DNA of 37,621 bases from an uncultured Hyphomicrobiales bacterium. Lineage in GTDB: Bacteria > Pseudomonadota > Alphaproteobacteria > Rhizobiales > Beijerinckiaceae. Shown in pieces: positions 15,301 through 24,356 of this stretch (position 1 is its first letter; every line of letters begins with the position of its first letter). The notes beneath the pieces were generated by a model. It searched no databases, had not been told where the DNA came from, and worked only from the letters and a program-made list of their open reading frames with translations. The stretch lies in the NCBI GenBank assembly GCA_903900975.1, contig CAIUPE010000081.1:1-37621 (forward strand). The letters are read 5' to 3'. The position numbers and the translations under genes are program-made.

Positions 15301-16866
15301 TCAAAGCACCCGCATCGCAACAGCCACGAGCACGGCTGCAATGATCCAGAGCGCGAGATTGCCCCACCGGTTGCGGCGTGCTTCTGCCCTGCCAATCTCG
15401 GCAATTGAGCGGGCATCTAAGGTAAAGCCCTTATCGGTTGCCTGCGCCAATTGCTCGGCCAGCGCCTCGGCGCGCGAAGCCAGAGCAGGCAAATGGCCTA
15501 CCATGCCTGCGAGCGAAATCGCGCCGCGGCCTAGTTCTTCGATTTTACCCACGGGGCCGAGATTGCGTTCAATCCAGCTGCGCACCACGGGCTCTGCCGT
15601 CGTCCACATATTGAGATGCGGATCGAGCGAACGGCTTACCCCTTCCACTACCACCATGGTCTTTTGTAACATGACAAGTTCGGTACGCGTGCGCATGTCA
15701 AACAGGCCCGTCACCTCGAACAACAGCGTCAGCAATTTCGCCATCGAAATCTGATCGGCCGAGCGCTGATGAATAGGCTCGCCAATGGCGCGGATGGCTT
15801 GGGCGAAATCATCGACCGAATGTTTCGCCGGCACATAACCCGCCTCGAAATGCACTTCCGCCACGCGGCGATAATTGCGCGTAATGAAGCCCAGTAAAAT
15901 CTCGGCAAGAAAGCGCCGTTCCTTCAATCCCAACCGCCCCATAATGCCGAAATCGACGGCACAGAGACGCCCCTCGGGATCAACGAACAAATTGCCCGGA
16001 TGCATGTCGGCGTGGAAGAAACCATCGCGCAAGGCGTGGCGCAAAAAGGATTGGATGACGATGCGCCCCAAAGCCTGCCGGTCATGGCCGGCAGCCACAA
16101 TCGCGTCGATATCATGGAGCGGAATACCTTCGATCCACTCCATGGTCAGCACTTCGCGGGCGGTTAATTCCCAATGCACTTTTGGGGCACGGAATTCGAC
16201 ATCATCCTTGGCGTTTTCCGCCATCTCGGAAAGGGCAGCCGCCTCAAGCCGCAAATCCATTTCCATGGTCACGGAGCGCGCGAGCGTTTCCACCACCTCG
16301 ATGAATTTGAGGCGTCGCGCTTCTGCCGAAACGGATTCCATAAATTCCGCCGCATAGGCCATCGCCGAGAGGTCGCGCCTAAAGCGCGCGCGCACATGCG
16401 GGCGCAGCACTTTAACCGCAACCGTTTCGCCATCCTTCGTCACCGCGCGATGAACTTGCGCGATGGAGGCTGCTGCAATCGGCTGGCTGAATTCGGAGAA
16501 CAGCTCATCCACCGCTTTGCCGAAAGCGGTCTCAATCGCCACCAGCGCATCGGGCATGCCGAAGGCTGGAATACGGTCCTGCAATTTTTCTAAATCGCGC
16601 GCCACGCGCACGCCCACCACATCAGGCCGCGTCGCCATGAACTGGCCGAGCTTGATATAGGAAGGGCCGAGCTTGGTGAGCGCAATCACAAGCCCGTCTG
16701 CACTGGTCGCCGCGCCCCGCTTTTCGATCAGCCGGGCAAGCCGTACCAGAAAGCGTATACCCGCTGGTGCTTCCGCTGTGTCGACAAGACCAAACGCCCC
16801 TTCGCGCGCCAAAACAAAACCAACGCGGGCGAGCCTGAGTAAATGGATGGGAGCAAAACGGGGCAC
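15301..16866 (-). CDS. ubiB: UbiB, ABC1/ADCK-like ATPase/kinase of ubiquinone synthesis
   Basis: UbiB is an atypical kinase-like ATPase needed for ubiquinone biosynthesis, anchored at the inner membrane. The protein shows the family's KxGQ motif (SYIKLGQFMATRPD), the Ala-rich loop that replaces the kinase P-loop (AAASIAQVHRA), the invariant VAVKVLRP Lys, the HADMHPGNLFVD catalytic loop and the DFG motif (AVDFGIMGR). A hydrophobic helix (LALWIIAAVLVAVAMRVL) closes the C-terminus. GTG 16866 was chosen because it sits 7 nt after the ubiE stop with TAGG upstream, giving 521 residues. A longer reading to 16950 would overlap ubiE by 77 nt. It is the second gene of ubiE-ubiB and is followed by the accessory block rather than coaBC. 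Confidence 0.93.
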   Translation of the reverse strand: MPRFAPIHLLRLARVGFVLAREGAFGLVDTAEAPAGIRFLVRLARLIEKRGAATSADGLVIALTKLGPSYIKLGQFMATRPDVVGVRVARDLEKLQDRIPAFGMPDALVAIETAFGKAVDELFSEFSQPIAAASIAQVHRAVTKDGETVAVKVLRPHVRARFRRDLSAMAYAAEFMESVSAEARRLKFIEVVETLARSVTMEMDLRLEAAALSEMAENAKDDVEFRAPKVHWELTAREVLTMEWIEGIPLHDIDAIVAAGHDRQALGRIVIQSFLRHALRDGFFHADMHPGNLFVDPEGRLCAVDFGIMGRLGLKERRFLAEILLGFITRNYRRVAEVHFEAGYVPAKHSVDDFAQAIRAIGEPIHQRSADQISMAKLLTLLFEVTGLFDMRTRTELVMLQKTMVVVEGVSRSLDPHLNMWTTAEPVVRSWIERNLGPVGKIEELGRGAISLAGMVGHLPALASRAEALAEQLAQATDKGFTLDARSIAEIGRAEARRNRWGNLALWIIAAVLVAVAMRVL

Positions 16867-16873
16867 TGTTAGC

Positions 16874-17647
16874 CTACACTTTCCAGCCGGAGTGAAGCTG
16901 AACAATCCCGCCCGACATCGGCCTTGCACGCACCTCGCCAAAGCCCGCATCGCGGATCATGCCCGAGAACGGTGCAGGTAATGGAAATTTGCGGATCGAT
17001 TCAACCAGATATTGGTAAGGCTCGGCATCACCCGTGACCATTTTGCCCATGGGCGGGATGACTTTGAAGGAAAACAGATCGTAGATTTTATCAAGACCCG
17101 GCACATCCACCGCTGAGAATTCAAGGCAGAGGAAGCGCCCGCCGCGCTTTAAGACGCGATGCGCCTCGCTAAGGGCCAAATCGATGCGCGGTACATTTCT
17201 GATCCCGAAGGCAATGGCGTAGGCGTCGAAGCTGTTATCCTCGAACGGCAACACTTCGGCATTGCCTTGGACAAATTCGATTTGGTCGGCAAGCGCCTTA
17301 GGCGTGCGGTCACGGCCGACGCGCAGCATGTCGCCATTAATATCGCACACGGTGGCACGCCCACGGGAGCCTGCGGCCTCCATAACGCGAAAGGCCACAT
17401 CACCCGTGCCGCCCGCTACATCCAGCAGCGAGAAGGGCTTGTTCTTCCAAGGGCGAAGCGAGGAGACGAGTGCGTCTTTCCAAGCCCGATGCAGACCGAA
17501 GGACATCAGATCATTCATCACATCATAGCGCTTGGCGACTTTGTGGAACACATCGTCGACCAAAGCCTGCTTGTCGCCAAGGCGCACCGAGGTGAAGCCG
17601 AAATGGGTCTCATCACCACTATCTTGGCGCTGTTCTGTTTGCTTCAT
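16874..17647 (-). CDS. ubiE: Demethylmenaquinone/ubiquinone C-methyltransferase UbiE
   Basis: UbiE is the S-adenosylmethionine-dependent C-methyltransferase acting on the benzoquinol ring in ubiquinone synthesis. The SAM-binding motif I reads [15 protein letters not shown] (about residues 75-89). [25 protein letters not shown] is the family's N-terminal signature, and [35 protein letters not shown] covers motifs II-III. ATG 17647 gives 257 residues; GTG 17662 is an alternative. Both have weak ribosome-binding sites. It heads the ubiE-ubiB pair and is divergent from mutM with a 113-nt gap, an arrangement conserved in alphaproteobacteria. Confidence 0.94.
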   Translation of the reverse strand: MKQTEQRQDSGDETHFGFTSVRLGDKQALVDDVFHKVAKRYDVMNDLMSFGLHRAWKDALVSSLRPWKNKPFSLLDVAGGTGDVAFRVMEAAGSRGRATVCDINGDMLRVGRDRTPKALADQIEFVQGNAEVLPFEDNSFDAYAIAFGIRNVPRIDLALSEAHRVLKRGGRFLCLEFSAVDVPGLDKIYDLFSFKVIPPMGKMVTGDAEPYQYLVESIRKFPLPAPFSGMIRDAGFGEVRARPMSGGIVQLHSGWKV

Positions 17648-17760
17648 ACCGATTACGTCCACTCTTCGACCGCAGATAAACTTTTCCCGTCATCGTCAAG
17701 ACCATAGCGCGCGGCGCGTCAAGACGCTATGCCGTCGCGGAACAGGCGGAGAATGCGATT

Positions 17761-18642
17761 ATGCCAGAATTACCCGAGGTCGAAACCGTTCGCCGAGGCC
17801 TTGAGCCCGCGATGGTCGGCCAGCGCATCGTTAAATTGGAGTTGCGCCGTAAGGATTTGCGCTTTCCCTTCCCGCCCCGTTTCCGCGAACGGCTCGAGGG
17901 GCAGGTCATCACCGTTTTGTCGCGCCGTGCCAAATATCTCTTGGCCGATCTCTCCTCGGGCGAAGTGCTCATCATGCATTTGGGCATGAGCGGACGGTTT
18001 ACGGTGGAAATGGGCGGCCAAAAGACCGGAACGGCCCAGTTTCACTATGAAACCGGCAATGATGCGCCGCATGACCATGTGGTGTTCCATATGAGCAATG
18101 GCGCTCGGGTGACGTATAATGACCCTCGCCGCTTCGGTTATATGGATCTCGTGCCCCGCGAGGGCGTTGAGGCCTGCAAGCATTTTGCTAAAATGGGCAT
18201 CGAGCCGCTTGGCAACGCGCTGGATGGCGCGCATATCCGCAAAGCCTTTGCGGGCAAAAAGACGCCACTAAAGGCTGCATTGCTCGACCAAAGCCTGATA
18301 GCGGGCTTGGGCAATATCTATGTGTGCGAAGCCTTGCACCGCTCACATTTATCGCCCACCCGCTTGGCTGGCACGCTTTCAACCCAACGCGGGGTAATGA
18401 AGGATAAAGCCGATGAGCTTGCCACAACCATTCGCGATGTGCTGAATGAGGCGGTGGCGGCGGGCGGCTCCTCGTTACGCGATTATGCGCAAACGGACGG
18501 CTCGCTCGGCTATTTTCAGCACCGGTTTCGGGTCTATGACCGAGAAGGCGAGCCCTGCCCGACGCCTGGATGTGGCGGCACGATTGAGCGGATCGTACAA
18601 TCAGGACGTTCCACCTTTTATTGCCCGAAGTGCCAGAAATAG
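17761..18642 (+). CDS. mutM: Formamidopyrimidine-DNA glycosylase MutM (Fpg)
   Basis: MutM removes 8-oxoguanine and formamidopyrimidines from DNA and cuts the abasic site by beta/delta elimination. After Met removal the N-terminus [15 protein letters not shown] provides the catalytic Pro and Glu. Lys58 (RRAKYLL), the H2TH region [23 protein letters not shown] and the C-terminal zinc finger (C-PTPG-C ... FYC-PK-C) are complete in 293 residues. GGAG lies 9 nt before the ATG. Divergent from ubiE, it is followed 79 nt later by a crotonase gene, as commonly seen in Rhizobiales. Confidence 0.97.
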   Translation: MPELPEVETVRRGLEPAMVGQRIVKLELRRKDLRFPFPPRFRERLEGQVITVLSRRAKYLLADLSSGEVLIMHLGMSGRFTVEMGGQKTGTAQFHYETGNDAPHDHVVFHMSNGARVTYNDPRRFGYMDLVPREGVEACKHFAKMGIEPLGNALDGAHIRKAFAGKKTPLKAALLDQSLIAGLGNIYVCEALHRSHLSPTRLAGTLSTQRGVMKDKADELATTIRDVLNEAVAAGGSSLRDYAQTDGSLGYFQHRFRVYDREGEPCPTPGCGGTIERIVQSGRSTFYCPKCQK

Positions 18643-18721
18643 GCCAAAGTCCAATAATGCGGGTGCTTGAACCTCGCTCCATCAGGCATTAGCACTCGTG
18701 CGAGCATAAACGGAGATGGCC

Positions 18722-19495
18722 ATGGCGTATGAAACGATCTTGAGCGAGACGCGCGGTAAAGTAGGACTGATTACGATCCATCGGCCCGACGCGTTAAATG
18801 CGCTGAATTCCACCGTCATCCGCGAAATCAACATCGCCTTGGATGGGTTTGAGGCCGATGCGGCTATTGGTGCTGTGGTTATCACCGGCTCGGAGAAGGC
18901 GTTTGCTGCCGGTGCCGATGTCAAGGAGATGAAGGATCTGGCCTTCCCCTCGACCTATCTCGACGATTTCATCACAGCTTGGGACAAAGTCTCGCAACGT
19001 CGCAAGCCGATCATCGCCGCCGTTTCAGGCTTTGCTCTGGGTGGCGGGTGTGAACTCGCTATGATGTGCGATTTTATTCTGGCGTCTGAGACGGCCAAAT
19101 TCGGGCAGCCTGAAATTCGGCTTGGCATTATGCCAGGTGCAGGCGGCACGCAACGTCTGACGCGCGCTGTTGGTAAGGCCAAAGCGATGGAGCTTTGCCT
19201 AACCGGTCGCATGATGGATGCACAGGAAGCAGAGCGCGCGGGGTTGGTCTCGCGGATTGTGCCGGTGGCCGATCTTATTGAAGAGGCGGTTAAAACCGCA
19301 TCGACCATTGCCGGTTTCTCGCGCCAGAGCGTGTTGATGACCAAAGAAGCCGTCAACCGCGCCTTTGAATCCTCGCTGGCCGAGGGAATTCGCTTCGAAA
19401 GGCGTGAATTCCAATCGCTTTTTGCCACTGAAGACCAGAAAGAGGGCATGTCGGCTTTTATCGAGAAGCGTCCGGCCGCGTTTAAAGACCGCTGA
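18722..19495 (+). CDS. Enoyl-CoA hydratase (crotonase family)
   Basis: The enzyme should hydrate trans-2-enoyl-CoA to 3-hydroxyacyl-CoA in fatty-acid beta-oxidation or a related pathway. The CoA and oxyanion-hole segments [11 protein letters not shown] and [15 protein letters not shown] are intact. Both catalytic glutamates are present, in GGCELAM and [15 protein letters not shown], so it is a hydratase rather than an isomerase-type crotonase. Length is 257 residues from ATG 18722. An ATG two codons upstream (18716) lies directly on the GGAG ribosome-binding site, so the second ATG is the better start. Its TGA touches the ATG of the next gene, suggesting coupled translation. Confidence 0.92.
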   Translation: MAYETILSETRGKVGLITIHRPDALNALNSTVIREINIALDGFEADAAIGAVVITGSEKAFAAGADVKEMKDLAFPSTYLDDFITAWDKVSQRRKPIIAAVSGFALGGGCELAMMCDFILASETAKFGQPEIRLGIMPGAGGTQRLTRAVGKAKAMELCLTGRMMDAQEAERAGLVSRIVPVADLIEEAVKTASTIAGFSRQSVLMTKEAVNRAFESSLAEGIRFERREFQSLFATEDQKEGMSAFIEKRPAAFKDR

Positions 19496-20293
19496 ATGGA
19501 ACTCGGTCTCGATACGCTCGCCCTTTTATGCGCCACCGCCTTTGCCACCGGTTTTGTTGATGCCATTGCCGGTGGCGGTGGGCTTTTAACGATACCGGCC
19601 TTGTTGCTTGCAGGGGTTCCGCCGGTGGCAGCGGTGGCCACCAACAAGGTACAGGGCACGCTTTCCATCATCTCGGCGCTCTTTACCTACGGGCGTTCCG
19701 GCATTGTGGAGTGGCGCGCGGGCCTGCCGATGGCGGCAATGTCGTTTGCGGTCGGTATTATCGGGGCTTTATCGGTACGCATTCTGCCCAAAGAGGCGAT
19801 TTCTGCACTTATTCCGGCTTTGTTGATCGCAGTCGCGCTTTATTTCGGCCTGATGCGGGGGATGGGCGATGCCGACCGCAAAAGCCGGTTGACGCGCATG
19901 GCCTTTATTCTCATCGTGGTGCCTCCGATTGCCTTTTATGATGGATTTTTAGGGCCCGGTGCCGGTTCCTTCTACGCTTTGGCGCTGATTGCGCTGCAGG
20001 GCTTTGGCATCACCCGCACCACAGCAATGGCAAAATTGCTCAATGGCGGCAGCAATGCGGGCTCGCTCATGCTTTTTTCCATCGCGGGAAGCGTTTTATG
20101 GCCCTTAGGCCTCGGAATGGGGGTTTGCTCGATGCTCGGCGCGCAGGTAGGATCACGGCTGGCCATCAAGCAGGGCGCTCGGCTGATCCGCCCGCTGATT
20201 GTGCTGACCTGCTGTGCGCTGTCGATCAAGATGCTGGCCGATCCGACAAACCCTGTACATGTCTATTTGTTAAATCTCCATTTTCCGAGGTGA
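19496..20293 (+). CDS. TSUP (TauE/SafE) family membrane permease
   Basis: The 265-residue inner-membrane protein has about eight hydrophobic segments. The signature block AIAGGGGLLTIPALLLAGVPPVAAVATNKVQGT (about residues 22-54) and its second-half counterpart, FYDGFLGPGAGSFYALALIALQGFGITRTTAMAKLLN, are the hallmark of the TauE/SafE/YfcA group. Members export or import sulfite, sulfoacetate or other organic anions. The substrate here is not predictable. The ATG follows the crotonase stop with no gap, so the genes are probably cotranscribed. The next gene, rpsT, has its own promoter 27 nt after this gene's stop. Confidence 0.88.
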   Translation: MELGLDTLALLCATAFATGFVDAIAGGGGLLTIPALLLAGVPPVAAVATNKVQGTLSIISALFTYGRSGIVEWRAGLPMAAMSFAVGIIGALSVRILPKEAISALIPALLIAVALYFGLMRGMGDADRKSRLTRMAFILIVVPPIAFYDGFLGPGAGSFYALALIALQGFGITRTTAMAKLLNGGSNAGSLMLFSIAGSVLWPLGLGMGVCSMLGAQVGSRLAIKQGARLIRPLIVLTCCALSIKMLADPTNPVHVYLLNLHFPR

Positions 20294-20319
20294 AGAACCA
20301 AATTATCGGACAAAGGACA

Positions 20320-20348
20320 TTGACGCCCCGTGCATGAACCGGTATGTA
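20320..20348 (+). promoter_or_regulatory. Promoter of rpsT
   Basis: TTGACG (20320-20325), a 17-bp spacer and TATGTA (20343-20348) form a strong housekeeping promoter in the gap between the TSUP gene and rpsT. It leaves a leader of about 100 nt before the rpsT start. Such a leader is expected for S20, whose synthesis is autoregulated in E. coli. Confidence 0.6.
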
Positions 20349-20458
20349 CCGCGCCACACATGGATGTTGCCGCTTGTTGTGGAAACACCGTTTAACTTTC
20401 AACCATAGGCGATCGGCCTTCCCCCAAACGGAAAAAAGATCTGCCGTGAGGTACACCA

Positions 20459-20725
20459 ATGGCTAATACGACTTCTGCAAAGAAGGCCACCCGCAAGATC
20501 GAACGCCGCACGGCCGTAAACCGTAGCCGTCGCTCCCGCGTCCGCACCTATGTCAAGAAGCTTGAGGAAGCCCTCAAGGTTGGCGACAAGGCTGCAGCGA
20601 CCGAAGCCTTCAAGCATGCTGAGCCAGAATTGATGCGCGCAGCCCAAAAGGGTGTGCTGCACAAGAACACCGCGTCCCGCAAGGTATCGCGTCTTGCAAA
20701 AGCGATTAGCGCGCTGTCTGCTTAA
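20459..20725 (+). CDS. rpsT: 30S ribosomal protein S20
   Basis: The 88-residue, very basic protein is ribosomal protein S20: [31 protein letters not shown], with the VKKLEEAL helix and the C-terminal [20 protein letters not shown] signature. It binds the 5' domain of 16S rRNA in the small subunit. GAGG precedes the ATG by 7 nt. The gene is expressed from its own promoter at 20320 and ends at a clear intrinsic terminator. The order rpsT then dnaA is a stable alphaproteobacterial arrangement. Confidence 0.98.
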   Translation: MANTTSAKKATRKIERRTAVNRSRRSRVRTYVKKLEEALKVGDKAAATEAFKHAEPELMRAAQKGVLHKNTASRKVSRLAKAISALSA

Positions 20726-20756
20726 GTTCAAAATACAACTTTTTGGTTGTAGATCG

Positions 20757-20781
20757 AGCCCCGCCCCAAGCGGGGCTTTTT
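20757..20781 (+). terminator. Intrinsic terminator of rpsT
   Basis: AGCCCCGC (20757-20764) pairs perfectly with GCGGGGCT (20770-20777) around a 5-nt loop, and a T-tract ends the structure. It begins 32 nt after the rpsT stop. A smaller TACAAC/GTTGTA dyad (20734-20751) directly precedes it. Confidence 0.9.
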
Positions 20782-20891
20782 CGTCTTTGCTTTTATCTTT
20801 ATTGCCGAGATTGCAACAAAAATATTTCGTCAAATCTGGAATCTTTTGCTTGACACGAAGGAAGTCAATTATCATCCCGAATGACATTTCT

Positions 20892-20919
20892 TTGACGTCA
20901 ACTGCACAGAATTTATACA
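20892..20919 (+). promoter_or_regulatory. Promoter-like element upstream of dnaA
   Basis: TTGACG (20892-20897), a 16-bp spacer and TATACA (20914-20919) could drive dnaA from about 660 nt upstream. A second TTGACA at 20850-20855 lacks a convincing -10. If used, the dnaA leader would be unusually long. A nearer promoter may exist but I could not identify one. Confidence 0.35.
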
Positions 20920-21336
20920 TTAATTTCAATTACTTAGTGGGCAAGATGGTTTTAGTAGCCCCGGCATAGCCTCCTCACCTGCCAAGCCAAGCCCATGGTG
21001 AAAATAAATGTAAAAAATTTCCATCCAAGATAGCATTAAGGAAATGTGAACGAAGCCAAGGATTTGCGCCAATTGCCTCGTAATGTAACGGTCAATCTGA
21101 AGCGAAATATCCAATTTTTCGCCTTCTGGTTGTGTTGGGTCCGTTGCGTGCGAGTGACCTGCTGTATAAGGATTAAACCTATCAGAACGGCTCGGGCTGA
21201 TGACTTCACATGACGCTGAAAAAGGAAATCCTCATTTCCGGGGCCGCTCTTTTTTTGCCTGAATTTTGGCCGGTGTTGGGTTGAAGGGAATGCAGTGTAA
21301 AGGGGAGATCAAGGGAGCTTGGTAAAACTTCGGTGA

Positions 21337-21453
21337 TCAAACCGTGGTTCCGAAATCCATTCGGTTAGCAGCCGTAGCGGAGGACTGAACCAATGCCAGG
21401 GAACGATAAGGGGACGGCATGAACAGTTCGTATTCATCCATGGCGCTTGGCAT
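21337..21453 (-). CDS. Candidate 38-residue small protein divergent from dnaA
   Basis: The frame encodes MPSAMDEYELFMPSPYRSLA and then a short Ser/Ala-rich tail ending FGTTV. It has GGAG 8 nt before the ATG, and a terminator-like hairpin with a T5 tail lies about 100 nt downstream on the same strand (21239-21219). It has a balanced protein-like composition and no signal peptide or membrane helix. It overlaps a plus-strand candidate (21419-21544), so at most one is likely real. I recognise no family; conservation in related genomes would decide. Confidence 0.3.
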   Translation of the reverse strand: MPSAMDEYELFMPSPYRSLALVQSSATAANRMDFGTTV

Positions 21454-21544
21454 AGGTCGCGCTCCTCGATCCCTTTCTCGTGATGCCTCGTTATTGAGCT
21501 TCTGTTTTGTTTCATTGGATGAGATCTCGATTGCCGAGGTCTAA
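21419..21544 (+). CDS. Candidate 41-residue leader peptide before dnaA
   Basis: The frame starts MNSSYSSMALGIGRAPRSLS and ends DEISIAEV, 43 nt before the dnaA ATG. AAGGGGA lies 5 nt upstream of its ATG, a far better ribosome-binding site than dnaA itself has. It is Ser-rich. If translated, it would be an upstream reading frame in the dnaA leader that could tune DnaA synthesis. It overlaps the minus-strand candidate at 21337-21453. No similarity is recognised. Confidence 0.25.
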   Translation: MNSSYSSMALGIGRAPRSLSRDASLLSFCFVSLDEISIAEV

Positions 21545-21587
21545 TCCGTATTTTTGTCTATTTAGTCGTTTTGGAATTTAATTCGGT

Positions 21588-23063
21588 ATGATGCTAAACG
21601 CGGTCAACATTGAAACTTTCGTCGATCCGACAAATCTTCGCACCGATAGCGAGGCATGGGATCGGGTACGTCGGCGCTTGCGGGCTGAACTTGGCGAGGA
21701 TGTTTTCTCAAGCTGGTTCGGTCGGCTTGAACTCGTCGACATGGTCGGTGGGGTAGCCCATCTCTCGGTTCCGACCCGGTTTCTTAAAAGCTGGATCCAA
21801 TCGCATTATCATGACCGTTTGCAAGCGCTGCTGGTCGAAGAATTCCAAAACATTGCCGAGATTGTGTTATCGGTTCGCGGGGCTATCGGCCGTCCGGTGC
21901 AAAAGCCGCAGACGTCTACATCGGCTGACCACGCGGTCACGGAGCGGGTACCGACCGAGCGGAACAAATTGGAGGGCTTCGCAGCCCCAGAAGGTAAAGC
22001 GCTGCCAGACGGTGACCCGCTTTCAGGCGCGCCGCTGGATCGCCGCCTAACTTTTGCCAATTTTCTTGTTGGCAAATCGAATGCGCTGGCTCATGCCGCG
22101 GCTGAGCGCGTGGCCCAGAATGCAGCGGGCGATGCGCCGCTTTACAATCCCCTTTTCGTTCATGCGGGCGTCGGCCTTGGCAAGACGCATCTTCTTCATG
22201 CGATTGCACATGAAACGACCGCGCTGGGCCGTCGGGTGATCTATCTAACCGCTGACAGATTCATGTATGGCTTTGTTTCGGCCCTGAAAGCCCAGACCGC
22301 TTTGAACTTCAAAGAGCGGTTGCGCGGCATTGATCTTTTGGTCATTGACGACGTTCAGTTCTTACAAGGGAAATCCATCCAGCAAGAATTCTGTCACACG
22401 CTAAATGCGCTCATTGATTCCGGTCGCCAAATCGTAATCGCTGCCGATCGTCCGCCATCGGACCTCGAAAGTCTCGATGAGCGAGTTCGTTCGCGCCTTG
22501 CAGGCGGGCTTGTGGTTGAAATGGGCTCGCTTGACGAGGCGCTCCGGATCAAGATCATCGAAGCGCGTATTGCAAGCGCACGGCAGCATCAGCCTAATTT
22601 CGAGGTCAATCCGACTGTGATCAGCTATGTCGCTAAAATGGTAGTCTCGAATGGCCGCGATCTGGATGGCGCAGTCAACCGGTTGCTTGCTCATTCGACA
22701 CTGACCGGCGGCGCCATGACGGTCGAGTCAGCCGAGGCTGCGATCCGGGACCTCGTGCGGACCCGCGAGCCGCGAAAGGTAAAGATTGAGGATATTCAAA
22801 AGCTGGTCGCGACCCATTTCAATGTCAGCCGCGCCGATATCCTCTCATCCCGACGCTCGGCCAGCGTGGTCAAACCGCGCCAAATTGCGATGTATCTGGC
22901 AAAAGTACTAACGCTTCGCTCGCTTCCCGAGATTGGACGTCGGTTCGGCGGGCGCGACCATACAACGGTGCTGCACGCGGTACGCAAGATAGAAGGTGCG
23001 GTTAATGCCGATGCGACGTTGAAGGATGACGTCGAATTGCTCAAGCGGATGCTGCAAGATTGA
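21588..23063 (+). CDS. dnaA: Chromosomal replication initiator DnaA
   Basis: DnaA binds DnaA boxes at oriC and opens the duplex in its ATP form. The 491-residue protein has the N-terminal domain I ([21 protein letters not shown], WLxxL-like), a variable linker (about 103-150), the AAA+ module with Walker A GVGLGKT at 194-200 and Walker [14 protein letters not shown], sensor segments, and the DNA-binding domain IV with the DnaA signature [20 protein letters not shown]. Two ATGs in tandem (21588, 21591) could start it, and neither has a good ribosome-binding site, so translation may be regulated. dnaN follows after 174 nt. Confidence 0.97.
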   Translation: MMLNAVNIETFVDPTNLRTDSEAWDRVRRRLRAELGEDVFSSWFGRLELVDMVGGVAHLSVPTRFLKSWIQSHYHDRLQALLVEEFQNIAEIVLSVRGAIGRPVQKPQTSTSADHAVTERVPTERNKLEGFAAPEGKALPDGDPLSGAPLDRRLTFANFLVGKSNALAHAAAERVAQNAAGDAPLYNPLFVHAGVGLGKTHLLHAIAHETTALGRRVIYLTADRFMYGFVSALKAQTALNFKERLRGIDLLVIDDVQFLQGKSIQQEFCHTLNALIDSGRQIVIAADRPPSDLESLDERVRSRLAGGLVVEMGSLDEALRIKIIEARIASARQHQPNFEVNPTVISYVAKMVVSNGRDLDGAVNRLLAHSTLTGGAMTVESAEAAIRDLVRTREPRKVKIEDIQKLVATHFNVSRADILSSRRSASVVKPRQIAMYLAKVLTLRSLPEIGRRFGGRDHTTVLHAVRKIEGAVNADATLKDDVELLKRMLQD

Positions 23064-23181
23064 TCATTTGCGGGCATTGGCCCACGATTTTCTGTGGAAC
23101 AAGCCCCTGAGTGGCCGGGACAGCAGCGCTAGCCCTTGCCTATCTCCAGCAGGCTTGCGAAACTTATCGACCAAGTCCGTT

Positions 23182-23206
23182 CCCATCCGGCAAAGCTGGA
23201 CATGGG
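23182..23206 (+). other. Hairpin in the dnaA-dnaN gap
   Basis: CCCATCCGGC and GCTGGACATGGG pair around AAA with a 2-nt bulge and one G-U pair. There is no T-tract, so it is not a classical terminator. It might influence dnaN expression relative to dnaA. The rest of the 174-nt gap shows nothing else apart from the dnaN ribosome-binding site AAGG. Confidence 0.35.
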
Positions 23207-23237
23207 CGTTCGTCCCTAATGATAAGCAAGGTCGGCG

Positions 23238-24356
23238 ATGAAAGTCACTGTTGAAAGAGCAGCTCTGCTGCGTTCTCTCGGTCATGTCCACCGCGTGGTG
23301 GAACGTCGGAATACGATACCGATCCTGTCCAATATTCTCATTCAGGCGGATGATTCAGCCTTGCGGTTGAAAGCCACCGATCTTGATCTCGAGGTCACGG
23401 AGCGCTTTCCGGCAGATGTCGAGCAAGCGGGCGCAACAACCGTTCCTGCCTATATGCTTTACGAGATTGTCCGCAAATTACCGGATGGTGCACAGGTTTC
23501 ACTTGAAATGGTTGGCGACACCAACACGATGGTGATCCGCTCAGGCCGTTCGCGCTTCACCTTGCAGACTTTACCCGACAGCGACTTTCCTGATTTAGCC
23601 GCGGGCGATATCAGCCATCATTTTGCATTACCCGGCGGCGAGTTGCGCCGCCTGATCGAGAAAACGCAATTTGCAATCTCGACAGAGGAAACGCGCTATT
23701 ACCTGAACGGCATCTATCTACACACGATCGACGTGATGGGTCATTCCATGCTGCGTGCGGTCGCCACTGACGGGCACCGTCTTGCACGAGTTGAAACCGA
23801 TGCGCCCGAGGGCTCCACCGGCATGCCGGGCGTGATCATTCCGCGCAAGGCGGTCAATGAGATTATCAAGCTCGTAGAAAGTGGCGCGGATCAGGTTCAG
23901 ATCGAGCTTTCTGCGACCAAAATTCGCCTCATCTTCGGCGAAGTCGTGCTGACCTCGAAATTGATCGATGGGACGTTCCCCGATTATCAGCGTGTTATTC
24001 CAATGGCGAATGACAAATTGCTGACCGTCGACAAGGCAGAGTTTACTGCCGCCGTGGACCGCGTTTCGACCATTTCGTCCGAGCGCAGCCGAGCGGTGAA
24101 GATGACTTTGGCGGACCACAAGCTCACGCTTTCGGTCGTCAATCCCGACTCGGGATCGGCGACAGAAGAGATCGAGGTGGATTATGATCAAGGCGCTCTC
24201 GAAATCGGCTTCAATGCCCGATATCTCATGGATATATGCGGTGAACTTGATAGCGATACGGCGTTACTGAAACTGGCCGATTCCGGTTCGCCTACGCTTA
24301 TTCAGGACCGTGAGGGGGCCAGCGCTCTCTATGTTCTGATGCCGATGCGCGTTTGA
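23238..24356 (+). CDS. dnaN: DNA polymerase III beta subunit (sliding clamp)
   Basis: DnaN forms the dimeric ring that tethers DNA polymerase III to DNA. The 372-residue protein shows the three-domain clamp layout. Landmarks are the N-terminus MKVTVERAALLRSLGHVHRVVERRNTIPILSNI, the LRAVATDGHRLA segment, FNARYLMDIC in domain III and the C-terminal YVLMPMRV next to the peptide-binding pocket. AAGG lies 6 nt upstream of the ATG. The gene overlaps the recF start by 4 nt (TTGA), so recF translation is coupled. Confidence 0.97.
   Translation: MKVTVERAALLRSLGHVHRVVERRNTIPILSNILIQADDSALRLKATDLDLEVTERFPADVEQAGATTVPAYMLYEIVRKLPDGAQVSLEMVGDTNTMVIRSGRSRFTLQTLPDSDFPDLAAGDISHHFALPGGELRRLIEKTQFAISTEETRYYLNGIYLHTIDVMGHSMLRAVATDGHRLARVETDAPEGSTGMPGVIIPRKAVNEIIKLVESGADQVQIELSATKIRLIFGEVVLTSKLIDGTFPDYQRVIPMANDKLLTVDKAEFTAAVDRVSTISSERSRAVKMTLADHKLTLSVVNPDSGSATEEIEVDYDQGALEIGFNARYLMDICGELDSDTALLKLADSGSPTLIQDREGASALYVLMPMRV

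Larger units (their letters stand above)
20782..21587. other. 805-bp region between rpsT and dnaA without a confirmed gene
   Basis: The region holds promoter-like sequences near its start and weak structure further on. A hairpin at 21219-21239 has 6-bp stem GGAAAT/ATTTCC; read on the minus strand it is followed by T5. Two overlapping small reading frames with good ribosome-binding sites are listed separately. No perfect DnaA box was seen here, so there is no direct evidence that this is an origin. A long dnaA leader is the simplest reading. Confidence 0.6.

Noticed and set aside
15144-15344. Plus-strand 66-residue frame starting like a signal peptide (MTAYVTFIFWATSCWL)
   Set aside because: It runs into the ubiB coding sequence antisense, has no ribosome-binding site, and the same DNA reads better as an antitoxin relic on the other strand.
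20377-20385. TGTGGAAAC as a DnaA box
   Set aside because: Two or more mismatches to the consensus and no companions nearby.
20926-21114. 62-residue minus-strand frame in the dnaA leader
   Set aside because: No ribosome-binding site and an irregular composition; nothing else supports it.
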